Assembly: GCA_028277985.1 (NCBI GenBank)
Contig: JANQFG010000254.1
Location: forward strand, 1-64,000
Reading direction: 5' to 3'
DNA from: a bacterium
GTDB lineage: Bacteria; Desulfobacterota; DSWW01
DNA length: 64,000 nt
Below, in pieces: positions 1 through 7,170 of the stretch (the stretch's first letter is position 1; each line of letters starts with the position of its first letter). A program made the translations under genes and the position numbers. Under the pieces are notes generated by a model. It saw only the letters and a list, made by a program, of their open reading frames with translations. It made no database searches and was not told the origin of the DNA.

Positions 1-670
1 GAGCCTTTCCTTCACGGTTGAAGTAAACCCTTTTCAGTAGCATGAGGGGCGTTCCGGTGTTCACGCCCAGGGCCTCTGCAATCCGCTCATCCGCCGGGAC
101 GGCCTTTGCGACTTGCCGTATGCGGTACGTGGTGTCAGCCTCCGCGTCTTCAACCCTTCGAATCAGATAAGGATCTTCCAGGTCTTCTCGGATCGATACC
201 TTCGACCCTATGGATCGAGGTACGTGTGCTTCCAAATAGGAGAATAATCCCTTTCGGTCCGGGTGTGTCCTGATCCCCTGGAAGAAGTAGACGGACTCAC
301 CTTCCCCCAGATTCATGTCTGCAATGACAGACGGGTCAGGGGTAACCAGATGCTTCGAGGTCAGCTTCAGCCTGGTGCTCGTACCTGTCCTGAGAAAGTC
401 CTCGAAGGTGCCGTGCAGCTTGAGACTAACCTTCTTCTCCTCCGTGGGGATCAGCGTCGTACCACGGCCCTGTTCACGTACGATGAGACCGTCGAGCTCG
501 AGTGCCTTGATTGCCTGACGGACCGTAGCACGGCTGACCCCGAACTCATGGCACAATTCCAGCTCGGTGGGCAGCCGGTCGTTCGGTCCAATTTCTCCTG
601 CGGCGATGCGGCTTCTGAGAATACGCTCGAGCTGGAAGTAGAGAGGTATGGGTCCCTTTTCGAGTCTCAT
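1..670 (-). CDS. GntR/HutC-type transcriptional regulator, C-terminus cut by window start
   Basis: The reading frame starts at an ATG at 670 and stays open to the window edge, so about 223 residues are visible and the end is missing. The N-terminus (residues 1-70) is a winged helix of GntR type, with the usual P-L-Y-x-Q-L-E opening followed by the recognition helix region. The remainder matches the UTRA ligand-binding domain of the complete paralogue at 1755-2510, to which it is similar along its whole length. An upstream in-frame start is excluded because the next ATG (about 687) is in another frame and stops at once. A promoter of the same design as that of the paralogue lies at 738-766. 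The ligand is unknown; the neighbouring acetoacetate-decarboxylase-like gene is the most likely target. Confidence 0.88.
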   Translation of the reverse strand, partial: MRLEKGPIPLYFQLERILRSRIAAGEIGPNDRLPTELELCHEFGVSRATVRQAIKALELDGLIVREQGRGTTLIPTEEKKVSLKLHGTFEDFLRTGTSTRLKLTSKHLVTPDPSVIADMNLGEGESVYFFQGIRTHPDRKGLFSYLEAHVPRSIGSKVSIREDLEDPYLIRRVEDAEADTTYRIRQVAKAVPADERIAEALGVNTGTPLMLLKRVYFNREGKA

Positions 671-737
671 CCGGCCTTCGACTCCATGAAAAAAGGAAGG
701 GGGAAGCAATTCATCATAATATCCGGACATTTCCTAT

Positions 738-766
738 ATGTTATAATGTACGGACATTTGTGTCAA
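738..766 (-). promoter_or_regulatory. Promoter and probable operator of the first GntR gene
   Basis: On the minus strand TTGACA (761-766) is separated by 17 bases from TAACAT (738-743). The spacer contains TGTCCGTACA, an imperfect palindrome, and the heptamer ATGTCCG recurs downstream at 724-730. The block 736-757 is nearly identical to the corresponding block at 2563-2584 in front of the paralogous regulator. This suggests that both are auto- or cross-regulated; that step is inference. Confidence 0.6.
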
Positions 767-826
767 GGGTTTTTCCCTTTTTTCGACAGAAACTGAGTGG
801 TTTGGCGGGCGAAGGAGGAAAGGGCG

Positions 827-852
827 GGGCCCCCGAAATTGGGGGCGGCCCC
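827..852. repeat. GC-rich inverted repeat at the 3' end of the decarboxylase-like gene
   Basis: CCCCCGAAATTGGGGG is a near-perfect palindrome flanked by further G/C complementarity. It directly follows the stop of the gene at 855-1613 and could act as an RNA-stabilising or terminating hairpin, though no clear U-tract follows. Its core resembles the CCCCGAAATTGGGGACAG element at 1677-1730. Confidence 0.45.
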
Positions 853-854
853 TT

Positions 855-1613
855 CTAAGCCTCGAGACTCTCCACAACCGGACCCAGTATGCCCTGGTAG
901 CTCGGTGTGTATTGATAGACCAGCAATCCGTCTAAGCCCAGCCCTTTGAGTTCTTCTGAAACGGGATGGTCTCCGAGATCCAGCTGTACATCAGAAGGGT
1001 CAGCAGATATGGCTTGCAACCGCTTTCTCGCAATCGCCTCGGAGCGTAAGATCCGACCGCCGCGAGTTGTGAAGTAATTCGCTCGAGCGCGAGGTGCCTC
1101 CTGGAGTTCGTCATAGTGGCGCCCGGCCAGGGTAAGAATATGCTGGTCTCCTTCCGCCAGATGACAGACGACCCAGTTGTCCTGTCTTTCGAACTCGATG
1201 CTGGCCAGGAACTTGGGGTATCCGCCAAACTCCGCTCCGGTAGCTCGGGCGATCTCGGTGCTGACGGGCAGGCGATGGACCCAGAAATTGGGCACCTCCG
1301 CCAGAATGCCGGCAGACGGCGGCGTTGCTTCATCCAACGTGAAAGGAATATTGATAGAGACTTCGTTGTAAGGCCCAAGATCGTTATCTCGGAACTCCAT
1401 GGTTGAGATAATCACGACACCCTGCCCCGGCGAGACTTGGATCGGATGCATCCTGCGGGCGGAAGGCAACAGGGCCTTCAGACCATCATACGATGCCGGG
1501 AAGGCGGCATCCAATTTCATGCTGTCGTAGTAGAAGACCGGGACGGGGATCACATGCTCGCCCCAATGGATGTGGGCGCGTTCAATCCCTTGAAAAAAGC
1601 TCGAATCTCTCAT
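855..1613 (-). CDS. Acetoacetate decarboxylase family protein
   Basis: This 252-residue protein has the acetoacetate decarboxylase (ADC) fold signature. The segment E-F-G-G-Y-P-K places a lysine (Lys134) where ADC carries its Schiff-base lysine, preceded by the expected conserved hydrophobic strand and followed by the I-E-F strand. The length is normal for the family (about 250). Many ADC relatives are not true acetoacetate decarboxylases but aldolase- or dehydratase-like enzymes using the same lysine, so the substrate is unknown. It lies between two paralogous GntR genes on the same strand, which suggests dedicated regulation. A second, distant ADC-family gene lies at 33611-34351. Confidence 0.85.
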   Translation of the reverse strand: MRDSSFFQGIERAHIHWGEHVIPVPVFYYDSMKLDAAFPASYDGLKALLPSARRMHPIQVSPGQGVVIISTMEFRDNDLGPYNEVSINIPFTLDEATPPSAGILAEVPNFWVHRLPVSTEIARATGAEFGGYPKFLASIEFERQDNWVVCHLAEGDQHILTLAGRHYDELQEAPRARANYFTTRGGRILRSEAIARKRLQAISADPSDVQLDLGDHPVSEELKGLGLDGLLVYQYTPSYQGILGPVVESLEA

Positions 1614-1676
1614 TGTCAGATTTCTCCTTCATCCTAACCTTATGTACTGGGGGAAGCAGGGCGTGAGCCCGAAGCG

Positions 1677-1730
1677 CCCCGAAATTGGGGACAGCCACTG
1701 ATTCCCTGTGAAATCGGGGACAGTCACCAA
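1677..1730. repeat. Intergenic GGGGACAG repeat element (two direct copies)
   Basis: GGGGACAGCCACT (1687-1699) and GGGGACAGTCACC (1716-1728) are direct near-copies, each preceded by a GAAAT-type segment. The same core occurs as an inverted pair at 2641-2688, and a shorter form at 34399-34450. This looks like a dispersed palindromic REP-like family; no transposase is present in the window. Confidence 0.6.
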
Positions 1731-1754
1731 ATTCGTCATGAGGCACAGGGGCGA

Positions 1755-2510
1755 TCAGACGCCGGACATGACCATTTCGATATCCAACTCGTAGGCTTCA
1801 CCTGGGATGTAGTTGATGACTCTTTCGAGAACCCTGCCTTCCCGGTTGAAGTAGACTCTCTTGAGGAGCAGTGAGGGCGTCCCTTTCTTCAGGCCGAGTT
1901 TCTCTCCGATGCGCGCATCGACCGACAAGGCCTTGGCGACTTGCCTTATTCGGTATGTGTTGTCCCCCGCTACCTGTTCAACCCTTCGAATCAGGTAGGG
2001 ATTTCCCCAGTCTTTCTTGATCGATATCTTCGCACCTATGGATCGAGGCACATGTGCCTCTACATAGGCGAACAAGTTCTTATGCTGAGGGTCTGTTCGC
2101 ACACCTTCGAACAGATATACGGACTCCCCCTCCGCCAGATCCATGTCTGCGATGACCGCCTTGTCGGGAACTACCAGTTCCTTTGAGGTCAACTTCAGTT
2201 TCGTCGTAGTGCCTGTCTTGAGGAGGTCCTCGAAAGCACCGTGAAGCTTCAGGGTGAGCTTCTTCTCGTCACTCGGGATCAGTGTCGTACCGCGCCCCTG
2301 TTCGCGTCGGATGAGACCGTCGATCTCCAGGGCCTTGATCGCCTGACGCACGGTTGCACGGCTGACCCCGAACTCATTGCACAATTCCAGCTCAGTGGGC
2401 AGCTGGTCGTTGGGTCGGATTTCCCCCGCAGCGATCCTGCTTCTGAGAATACGTTCCAGCTGGAAGTAAAGGGGTATAGGGCCTTTTTCCAGTTTCGGCA
2501 TGTCGTCCAC
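1755..2510 (-). CDS. GntR/HutC-type transcriptional regulator
   Basis: This complete 251-residue regulator has an N-terminal GntR winged helix (about residues 8-75, with E-L-C-N-E-F-G-V-S-R-A-T-V-R-Q-A as the recognition helix) and a C-terminal UTRA domain (about 90-240) that binds small molecules in HutC-type regulators. The start is taken as the GTG at 2510; an in-frame ATG at 2501 is an equally possible start. It is a full-length paralogue of the partial regulator at 1-670, with the ADC-family gene between them on the same strand. Its promoter (2565-2593) copies the arrangement in front of the other paralogue, so the pair probably arose by tandem duplication. The effector is unknown. Confidence 0.92.
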   Translation of the reverse strand: MDDMPKLEKGPIPLYFQLERILRSRIAAGEIRPNDQLPTELELCNEFGVSRATVRQAIKALEIDGLIRREQGRGTTLIPSDEKKLTLKLHGAFEDLLKTGTTTKLKLTSKELVVPDKAVIADMDLAEGESVYLFEGVRTDPQHKNLFAYVEAHVPRSIGAKISIKKDWGNPYLIRRVEQVAGDNTYRIRQVAKALSVDARIGEKLGLKKGTPSLLLKRVYFNREGRVLERVINYIPGEAYELDIEMVMSGV

Positions 2511-2564
2511 TCCATGAAAAACGGGTGCGAAGCGAATTCATCGTACCACCCTGACATGCCGGAT

Positions 2565-2593
2565 ATGTTATATTGTACGGACAAAGTTGTCAA
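2565..2593 (-). promoter_or_regulatory. Promoter and probable operator of the second GntR gene
   Basis: On the minus strand TTGACA (2588-2593), 17 bases, then TAACAT (2565-2570). The block 2563-2584 shares about 20 of 22 positions with 736-757 upstream of the first GntR gene, including the TGTCCGTACA motif in the spacer. Confidence 0.6.
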
Positions 2594-2640
2594 CACCTTT
2601 CTGGAGCCTATCACCGCACCCTCATTTCTTCGCCATGAAA

Positions 2641-2688
2641 ATGGGGACAGTCACTAATGAGTAGATGAATCGGTGGCTGTCCCCAATG
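2641..2688. repeat. Inverted GGGGACAG ... CTGTCCCC element
   Basis: GGGGACAGTCACT at 2643-2655 is mirrored by GTGGCTGTCCCC at 2673-2684, giving an imperfect hairpin between the membrane-protein gene and the GntR promoter. It belongs to the same dispersed family as 1677-1730. Confidence 0.6.
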
Positions 2689-2701
2689 AAAGAAGGGATC
2701 C

Positions 2702-3232
2702 TCAGCGGCTCGTCTCTTGAACAATGCGGTGCTGCTCTGCGAGCTCGACCAATGCGGACGTGTAGGGCCTCGCCCTGCGCTCGGCGAATCCATCGATCAT
2801 GAAGCCGATCGCGCCCGCAAGGATCAGCGCCGAGCCCAGACCTTGGGCCCAGTCGGTCCGGACGAGGAAGATGAGGGCCAGGCCGATCGCGGCCGCCACG
2901 CCGAGCGCCACGAAGGTGGACTTGAAGTTGGCGTTTACCTTCTGCATCCGCGGGAGTTCTGTCTCGAGCATCGTGGCCGGCGCCTGCTCGAAGCCTTTCT
3001 TGATCTCGGCTACCTGACCATCGGTTCGCCATCCGATTCCCGCACCGACGCCGATAAAGATGAGGCCGCAGAGGAAGCACGGGATCGCTATGCCCCACGC
3101 GAACCCACCGCGTTCGACCTTCAATGCGACCACTCCGAAAGCGGCGAGCAGGAGCCCGATCGGAAGGATGAAAAAGACGGCTTCCAACTTTTCTCCCTGG
3201 AAGTACGTTTGCATCACATCGAGGAATGACAT
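2702..3232 (-). CDS. Small membrane protein of unknown function
   Basis: The 176-residue product has four predicted membrane segments: about residues 19-38, 45-65, 105-124 and 132-150. A soluble, charged loop (about 66-104) lies between the second and third. I do not recognise a family. A strong ribosome-binding site (AGGAGG) precedes the ATG at 3232. It is encoded 18 bases downstream of the AraC regulator at 3251-4255 on the same strand, so the two are probably cotranscribed. Confidence 0.7.
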   Translation of the reverse strand: MSFLDVMQTYFQGEKLEAVFFILPIGLLLAAFGVVALKVERGGFAWGIAIPCFLCGLIFIGVGAGIGWRTDGQVAEIKKGFEQAPATMLETELPRMQKVNANFKSTFVALGVAAAIGLALIFLVRTDWAQGLGSALILAGAIGFMIDGFAERRARPYTSALVELAEQHRIVQETSR

Positions 3233-3250
3233 TGCATTGCCTCCTGTCAG

Positions 3251-4255
3251 TCAGTTGAGTTCCAGCAGGCCTCTTCTCGCCTGTTCCGGGGTTTCTCCGG
3301 TCCAAGCATGGAAGGCTCGGAAGAACGAGTTCGGATCTTCGTACCCTATCAGGAACGCGATTTCCGCTCCGGAAAGAGCCGGGTTCTTCAGATAATTCAG
3401 CGCGAGCTTTTCACGTGTTTCATTGAGCACGATCTGGAAGTTTCCCCCATCTTCCTTCAGGCGTCGTTGAAGGGTGCGGGTGCTCACTCCGAGCTTTGTC
3501 GCCACCGAATCAATCGATGCGCTCCCACTGGGAAGGAGCTCGAGCAGGGCGGCACGAACCCGTTCGATCATCGTGGCGCTGCCATCCAATTCCGACAGTC
3601 GCTTACGCAGCTCAGGCTCGAAGAACTGCCACATCTTTTCATTGGCAGTGAGAAAGGGACGTGCGGCATCCGATGCTGAAAATGCAACAGTGGGCGTCTT
3701 TCCTTTTCTCACTTCCGTCCCGAAGAAGGCTGAGTAATCGGCGGCAGGGCCCGGTGGATGCGGTGCTGTGATCTTGAGAGGAGTGATTCGCTCTCTCGTT
3801 GCCATCCGAGAGAGCTGAACGAAGAAGACCAGTTCCATGGACACCAGGGAAACCGGCGGGTCGCTGATCGCGTCCAGCCACTCCAGGTCGAGACGGGTAC
3901 TGGATTTGGTTTCCTTGATATGGATCGCCATCGGCATCACCAGACGCTTGTACCGGCTGATGCGCTGCAGGGCCACATTCAGGTTCGGGCTGCAAAGGGC
4001 GGCAAAGACAGGCGGATCGAACATTTCCACCGAAACCATTTGCCCGATGCTGAGCGGCAACAGGGGGTCGTCCGCCTCCACCTCGAGGCCTTGCCAGAAT
4101 CGGAAGTATTCGTCGGTGGTCATGGCGGCTTGCTCCCGATTCAGTAGATCATCGGGAAGTCCCGCGCGCCGCAGAATGTCTGTGGGGCGAATGCCGAGAT
4201 CGGACAGCAAAACCCGCCATGCCGGGTTTACAGAGAAGAGTTTCTCTTGAGACAT
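3251..4255 (-). CDS. AraC-family regulator with arabinose-binding-like N-terminal domain
   Basis: The 334-residue protein has the layout of the OruR/ArgR-like AraC group. An N-terminal ligand-binding domain (about residues 20-200; the family typically opens with an R-R-A-G-L-P-type segment, seen here at 24-29) is followed by two AraC helix-turn-helix motifs in the last 100 residues, ending in the E-I-A-F-L-I-G-Y-x-D-P-x-S-F-x-R-A-F signature. Such regulators usually activate neighbouring catabolic genes in response to a small organic acid or amine. Here the co-oriented DUF362 gene upstream and the membrane protein downstream are the closest candidates. Confidence 0.9.
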   Translation of the reverse strand: MSQEKLFSVNPAWRVLLSDLGIRPTDILRRAGLPDDLLNREQAAMTTDEYFRFWQGLEVEADDPLLPLSIGQMVSVEMFDPPVFAALCSPNLNVALQRISRYKRLVMPMAIHIKETKSSTRLDLEWLDAISDPPVSLVSMELVFFVQLSRMATRERITPLKITAPHPPGPAADYSAFFGTEVRKGKTPTVAFSASDAARPFLTANEKMWQFFEPELRKRLSELDGSATMIERVRAALLELLPSGSASIDSVATKLGVSTRTLQRRLKEDGGNFQIVLNETREKLALNYLKNPALSGAEIAFLIGYEDPNSFFRAFHAWTGETPEQARRGLLELN

Positions 4256-4272
4256 GACATAGTCTCCGTCGT

Positions 4273-5661
4273 CTATTTATGATTCCCGTTTATCGCTACC
4301 CCTTTGTGAGAACAGTTGAGATACCTGTCATAGGCATAGAACGTCACCTGATGGTCGCCGTTCGAGAATTCGCCATCCAAAGCATGTTGGAGTCGATCGA
4401 ATCTCTCGGTGCAGGTATTCAGAAGTCTCCCATCAATATGCATCTCGACTTTCGTGGTCTTCGAGTCCGTTTGCAGTTGGGCTGTCAGCGTATCGTTCTC
4501 GACGGAAACGCTGTCAACAGAAAGGGAAGGGGCTGAATAGTCGGCGTATGCCGTCTTCTTCGGTTCGCTGTATAAGGCACCCAGTACGGCCTTGGGAAAT
4601 GGAAAGGGTTTCTTGACCTCGTCTACTCGGGCGTTCCCAACCACTGTGATTCTCGAGGTGTCAACCGTGCCGAAGCCGTCCTTCGCGAGATCCTTAAGGT
4701 AGTCCACTTTCTCAGGGTCGACCCCTACAATGCAGGATTGAATCGCATCGCATGCAACAGCGTCTCTTGATGCAAGGAGCAGTCTCATATTCATTTTTGC
4801 TTCTTCGTAGCTTGGCGCACCCTGGGCCGACGGTCCATAGGAGAGTCCCTGAAGCCCATCCGACAAGACAAAATCCACCGGCTTGGCGGAGTAGTAGTCG
4901 TGAATAAAGGCGTTCAGTGGTTCCCAGTTATGGTCGATCACAAAGACGCTTATGGTCTTCCCCTTGGGTGAATAGATGTTGGCAGGTCTCGCTCCGAGCC
5001 CGACATTCTTGATACCCCCGGTTACGGCAGCGTTCAGATGGTTCTTCAAACAACAGAGGGATATGAGTACATCCGCTGAGAAGTAGGTTTTGTCGAAGTA
5101 ATATCGATTCTTCATAAACTTCTGGAACTTCTTGTAGTGTGCGTTGTCCACTTGAACGGAAACGACATCTTCCGTGTCGACAGAACGATGTTCCCCCTGT
5201 TCACCCATGGCAACGAAGTCGTCAACCCCTGGAATGTTTTCATGATTGTAGCCCATCCTTTTGAAGTTCTCGCTCGTCCTGCCGTCTCCTGCACATTCCA
5301 TGATGTACACTTTTCCGGATGGATTCAGCTCTCTGACGAGCTCTACCATTGCTTTGGTGACCCGCCGATCCGTGGTGATGCCATTCACCAGTTCCGGTAC
5401 TTGATCTCCCTCCTTGAACGGATTGGAAAAGGGCATCATCAAAGGCTTGATGTTTCCCGTCACCTGCCGGGTTGTCACGAGGTTGGGTTTGATGACGACG
5501 ACCTGCCCATCCCTAACAATGTCGGATAGGCCTCCGGCGAGATCCACGGCCTCACGGACCATCTGACGGACTTCTTCATCCGTGATCTGGGATGCCTCTG
5601 CTTTGGTTGATCGGACCAGAGCTACGGTTGAGTTTCCGTTCGGGGCGCTTGATGTGGACAT
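4273..5661 (-). CDS. DUF362 domain-containing protein
   Basis: The 462-residue product carries a DUF362 domain over about residues 35-340. Diagnostic pieces are the V-V-I-K-P-N-L-V segment near residue 55 and the L-K-N-H-L-N-A-A-V-T-G-G-I-K-N-V-G-L-G block near 205-225. No ferredoxin-type Cys cluster is present, unlike many DUF362 proteins. The C-terminal 90 residues look like a beta-sandwich domain (Ig-like) with a conserved Cys pair. There is no signal peptide. The biochemical role of DUF362 is not established, although the domain recurs near iron-sulfur and redox enzymes. A strong GGAGGA ribosome-binding site supports the start. Confidence 0.85.
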   Translation of the reverse strand: MSTSSAPNGNSTVALVRSTKAEASQITDEEVRQMVREAVDLAGGLSDIVRDGQVVVIKPNLVTTRQVTGNIKPLMMPFSNPFKEGDQVPELVNGITTDRRVTKAMVELVRELNPSGKVYIMECAGDGRTSENFKRMGYNHENIPGVDDFVAMGEQGEHRSVDTEDVVSVQVDNAHYKKFQKFMKNRYYFDKTYFSADVLISLCCLKNHLNAAVTGGIKNVGLGARPANIYSPKGKTISVFVIDHNWEPLNAFIHDYYSAKPVDFVLSDGLQGLSYGPSAQGAPSYEEAKMNMRLLLASRDAVACDAIQSCIVGVDPEKVDYLKDLAKDGFGTVDTSRITVVGNARVDEVKKPFPFPKAVLGALYSEPKKTAYADYSAPSLSVDSVSVENDTLTAQLQTDSKTTKVEMHIDGRLLNTCTERFDRLQHALDGEFSNGDHQVTFYAYDRYLNCSHKGVAINGNHK

Positions 5662-5820
5662 TGCAATTCCTCCAGTTTGTTCTCTATCGGGTTCTGCTGA
5701 GGACGGCCTGGTCGAAAGCCCTCTCCCCGAACCACCTTATTTTCTTGCCTTTTCTAAGAGATTTTGTTCTCCTTACCAATGTACGCAAGCAGTTCACGTA
5801 TAAGAGCATAGGCCATGTTG

Positions 5821-5868
5821 GGCGCCCTGTCACTAGCAGATTGCGCCAATCTGCTGTTAGATGGCGCC
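5821..5868. repeat. Imperfect hairpin with GGCGCC ends
   Basis: GGCGCC (5821-5826) and AGCAGATTG (5835-5843) are mirrored by CAATCTGCT (5847-5855) and GGCGCC (5863-5868). It lies in the divergent gap between the DUF362 and methyltransferase genes, just upstream of the latter's ribosome-binding site. Function unknown. Confidence 0.55.
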
Positions 5869-5912
5869 ATGAGCGGGTCGGGATTCGTACGAGAAGATCA
5901 AAGGGGGCTACG

Positions 5913-6488
5913 GTGAGTAAGAGAAACGTAATCGGTGACAGGATGTTCGGAAGAAACAGGGAAGTGATCCCGGACATAGCGTTCCATGCTATGACAGGTG
6001 TAATGAAGTTGATGGACCTCTTTGCGAAGCGCTCGACCAAGAACTTCAGAACCCTCAGTCTCAAGCCGGGGCAGACGGTTGTTGACTATGGATGTGGGCC
6101 GGCTCGCTACGTCCGGAATGCCTCCGAGGCTGTTGGGGAATCGGGCAAGGTCATCGCAACGGATATTCACCCGCTCGCCGTCAAGAAGGTGAAAGAGATG
6201 ATCGGGAAACACGGACTGAGGAATGTGGAAGCCGTTCTTGCGGACGGCTACAACACATCCATCGCGAGCGGTGTTGCCGATGTGGTCTACGCCCTGGACA
6301 TGTTTCACATGATACAAGAGCCGAAAGCGTTCCTCGCAGAATTGAGCCGACTGGCAACACCGGAGGGGACGATCATCATCGAGGACGGGCATCAGCCACG
6401 GGCCGAGACAGTGCGAAAGATCACGGAATCCGGAATCCTGGAGATTACCGAGGAAACCGGGTCTCATGTGAAATGCAAAAAGAAATGA
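5913..6488 (+). CDS. Class I SAM-dependent methyltransferase
   Basis: From a GTG at 5913 (preceded by AAGGGGG) the product has 191 residues. The SAM-binding motif V-D-Y-G-C-G-P-A follows the first strand, with the acidic residue of motif II in V-I-A-T-D-I-H-P and a motif IV-like A-D-V-V-Y-A-L-D-M-F-H-M. This is a compact Methyltransf_11/25-type domain without accessory domains. A longer frame reaches back to 5592, but that part overlaps the divergent gene and hairpin and has no suitable ribosome-binding site. It ends 44 bases before the TetR regulator. The substrate is not evident. Confidence 0.82.
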   Translation: MSKRNVIGDRMFGRNREVIPDIAFHAMTGVMKLMDLFAKRSTKNFRTLSLKPGQTVVDYGCGPARYVRNASEAVGESGKVIATDIHPLAVKKVKEMIGKHGLRNVEAVLADGYNTSIASGVADVVYALDMFHMIQEPKAFLAELSRLATPEGTIIIEDGHQPRAETVRKITESGILEITEETGSHVKCKKK

Positions 6489-6497
6489 AAAAAGGGC

Positions 6498-6526
6498 TTG
6501 ACAATAAATGAATGATCGTTTATTTT
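6498..6526 (+). promoter_or_regulatory. TetR-controlled promoter with palindromic operator
   Basis: TTGACA (6498-6503), 17 bases, TATTTT (6521-6526). The operator AAATGAATGATCGTTTA (6506-6522) fills the spacer. The expected transcription start (about 6533) coincides with the ATG of the TetR gene, so the mRNA may be leaderless. The same 17-base operator occurs inverted at 7127-7143. Confidence 0.65.
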
Positions 6527-6532
6527 AGGACT

Positions 6533-7108
6533 ATGAGAACAAAAGATGAAGAAAAGAGAGCAGCCCTGTTCGAGGCCACTGTCAAGCTGGTGAATGAGAT
6601 CGGCTTCGTTGCCAGTTCCGTGTCCAAGATCGCCAAAGAGGCCGGAGTCTCTCCGGCCACGATCTATGTGTACTACAAGAACAAAGAGGAGCTCCTCGTT
6701 TCAGCGTATTCCAACATCAAACTGGATCTGAGCAAAGCGGTGCTCCAGGACTTCGATGACACGCTTCCGATTCGGGATATACTGAAGAAGGTCTGGCTGA
6801 ATATGTTCCGATATATTCTTGAAAACATTGAATATTTCAGGTTCATTCAGCAGTTCGCTCACTCGCCCTACGGTTCCATGGTTGACAGGGAGTCCTTGGA
6901 ACAACACTTCGTTCAGATCCGAAATGTGCTCGAAAGGGGGATTGAGCAGAAGATCATAAAGAATGTGGACCGCCACATCCTTAGCGCCTTTCTCTATCAC
7001 CCGATTACGTTTCTCACCAATCCCCCGTCTACGCGAGAGCCCTTTGAATTGAGCGAGGAGAACATCGAGACGGCCTTCAATTTGGCCTGGGATGCGATAA
7101 AGCTCTAA
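6533..7108 (+). CDS. TetR-family transcriptional regulator
   Basis: The 191-residue protein has a canonical TetR helix-turn-helix in residues 10-55 (S-V-S-K-I-A-K-E-A-G-V-S-P-A-T-I-Y-V-Y-Y-K-N-K-E-E-L) and a helical ligand-binding C-terminus. I choose the ATG at 6533 because the upstream in-frame ATG at 6512 lies inside the promoter spacer and operator. The operator appears both in its own promoter and directly downstream of the gene before the hydrolase, which indicates autoregulation plus control of the downstream genes (inference). The ligand is unknown. Confidence 0.9.
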   Translation: MRTKDEEKRAALFEATVKLVNEIGFVASSVSKIAKEAGVSPATIYVYYKNKEELLVSAYSNIKLDLSKAVLQDFDDTLPIRDILKKVWLNMFRYILENIEYFRFIQQFAHSPYGSMVDRESLEQHFVQIRNVLERGIEQKIIKNVDRHILSAFLYHPITFLTNPPSTREPFELSEENIETAFNLAWDAIKL

Positions 7109-7126
7109 AAAAATTTCGCGAAATGT

Positions 7127-7143
7127 TAAACGATCGTTCATTT
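7127..7143 (+). promoter_or_regulatory. Second copy of the TetR operator
   Basis: TAAACGATCGTTCATTT is the reverse complement of the operator at 6506-6522 with a single mismatch. It lies between the TetR stop and the hydrolase start (7171). A separate small palindrome TTTCGCGAAA precedes it at 7114-7123. Confidence 0.65.
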
Positions 7144-7170
7144 ATGATCGCAACAACCTCGAGGAAAACC

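Noticed and set aside
2622..3305. Minus-strand 227-codon frame overlapping the membrane protein gene
   Set aside because: It overlaps the membrane-protein frame in another phase; the latter has a proper ribosome-binding site and membrane segments.
5817..5868. Possible integron attC site
   Set aside because: GTTRRRY-like boxes are present, but both lie in the same orientation and the characteristic paired RYYYAAC box is absent at the other end; no integrase or cassette genes are near.
5592..5912. N-terminal extension of the methyltransferase
   Set aside because: The upstream in-frame part has no start signal, overlaps the divergent gene and a hairpin, and lacks methyltransferase-like sequence.
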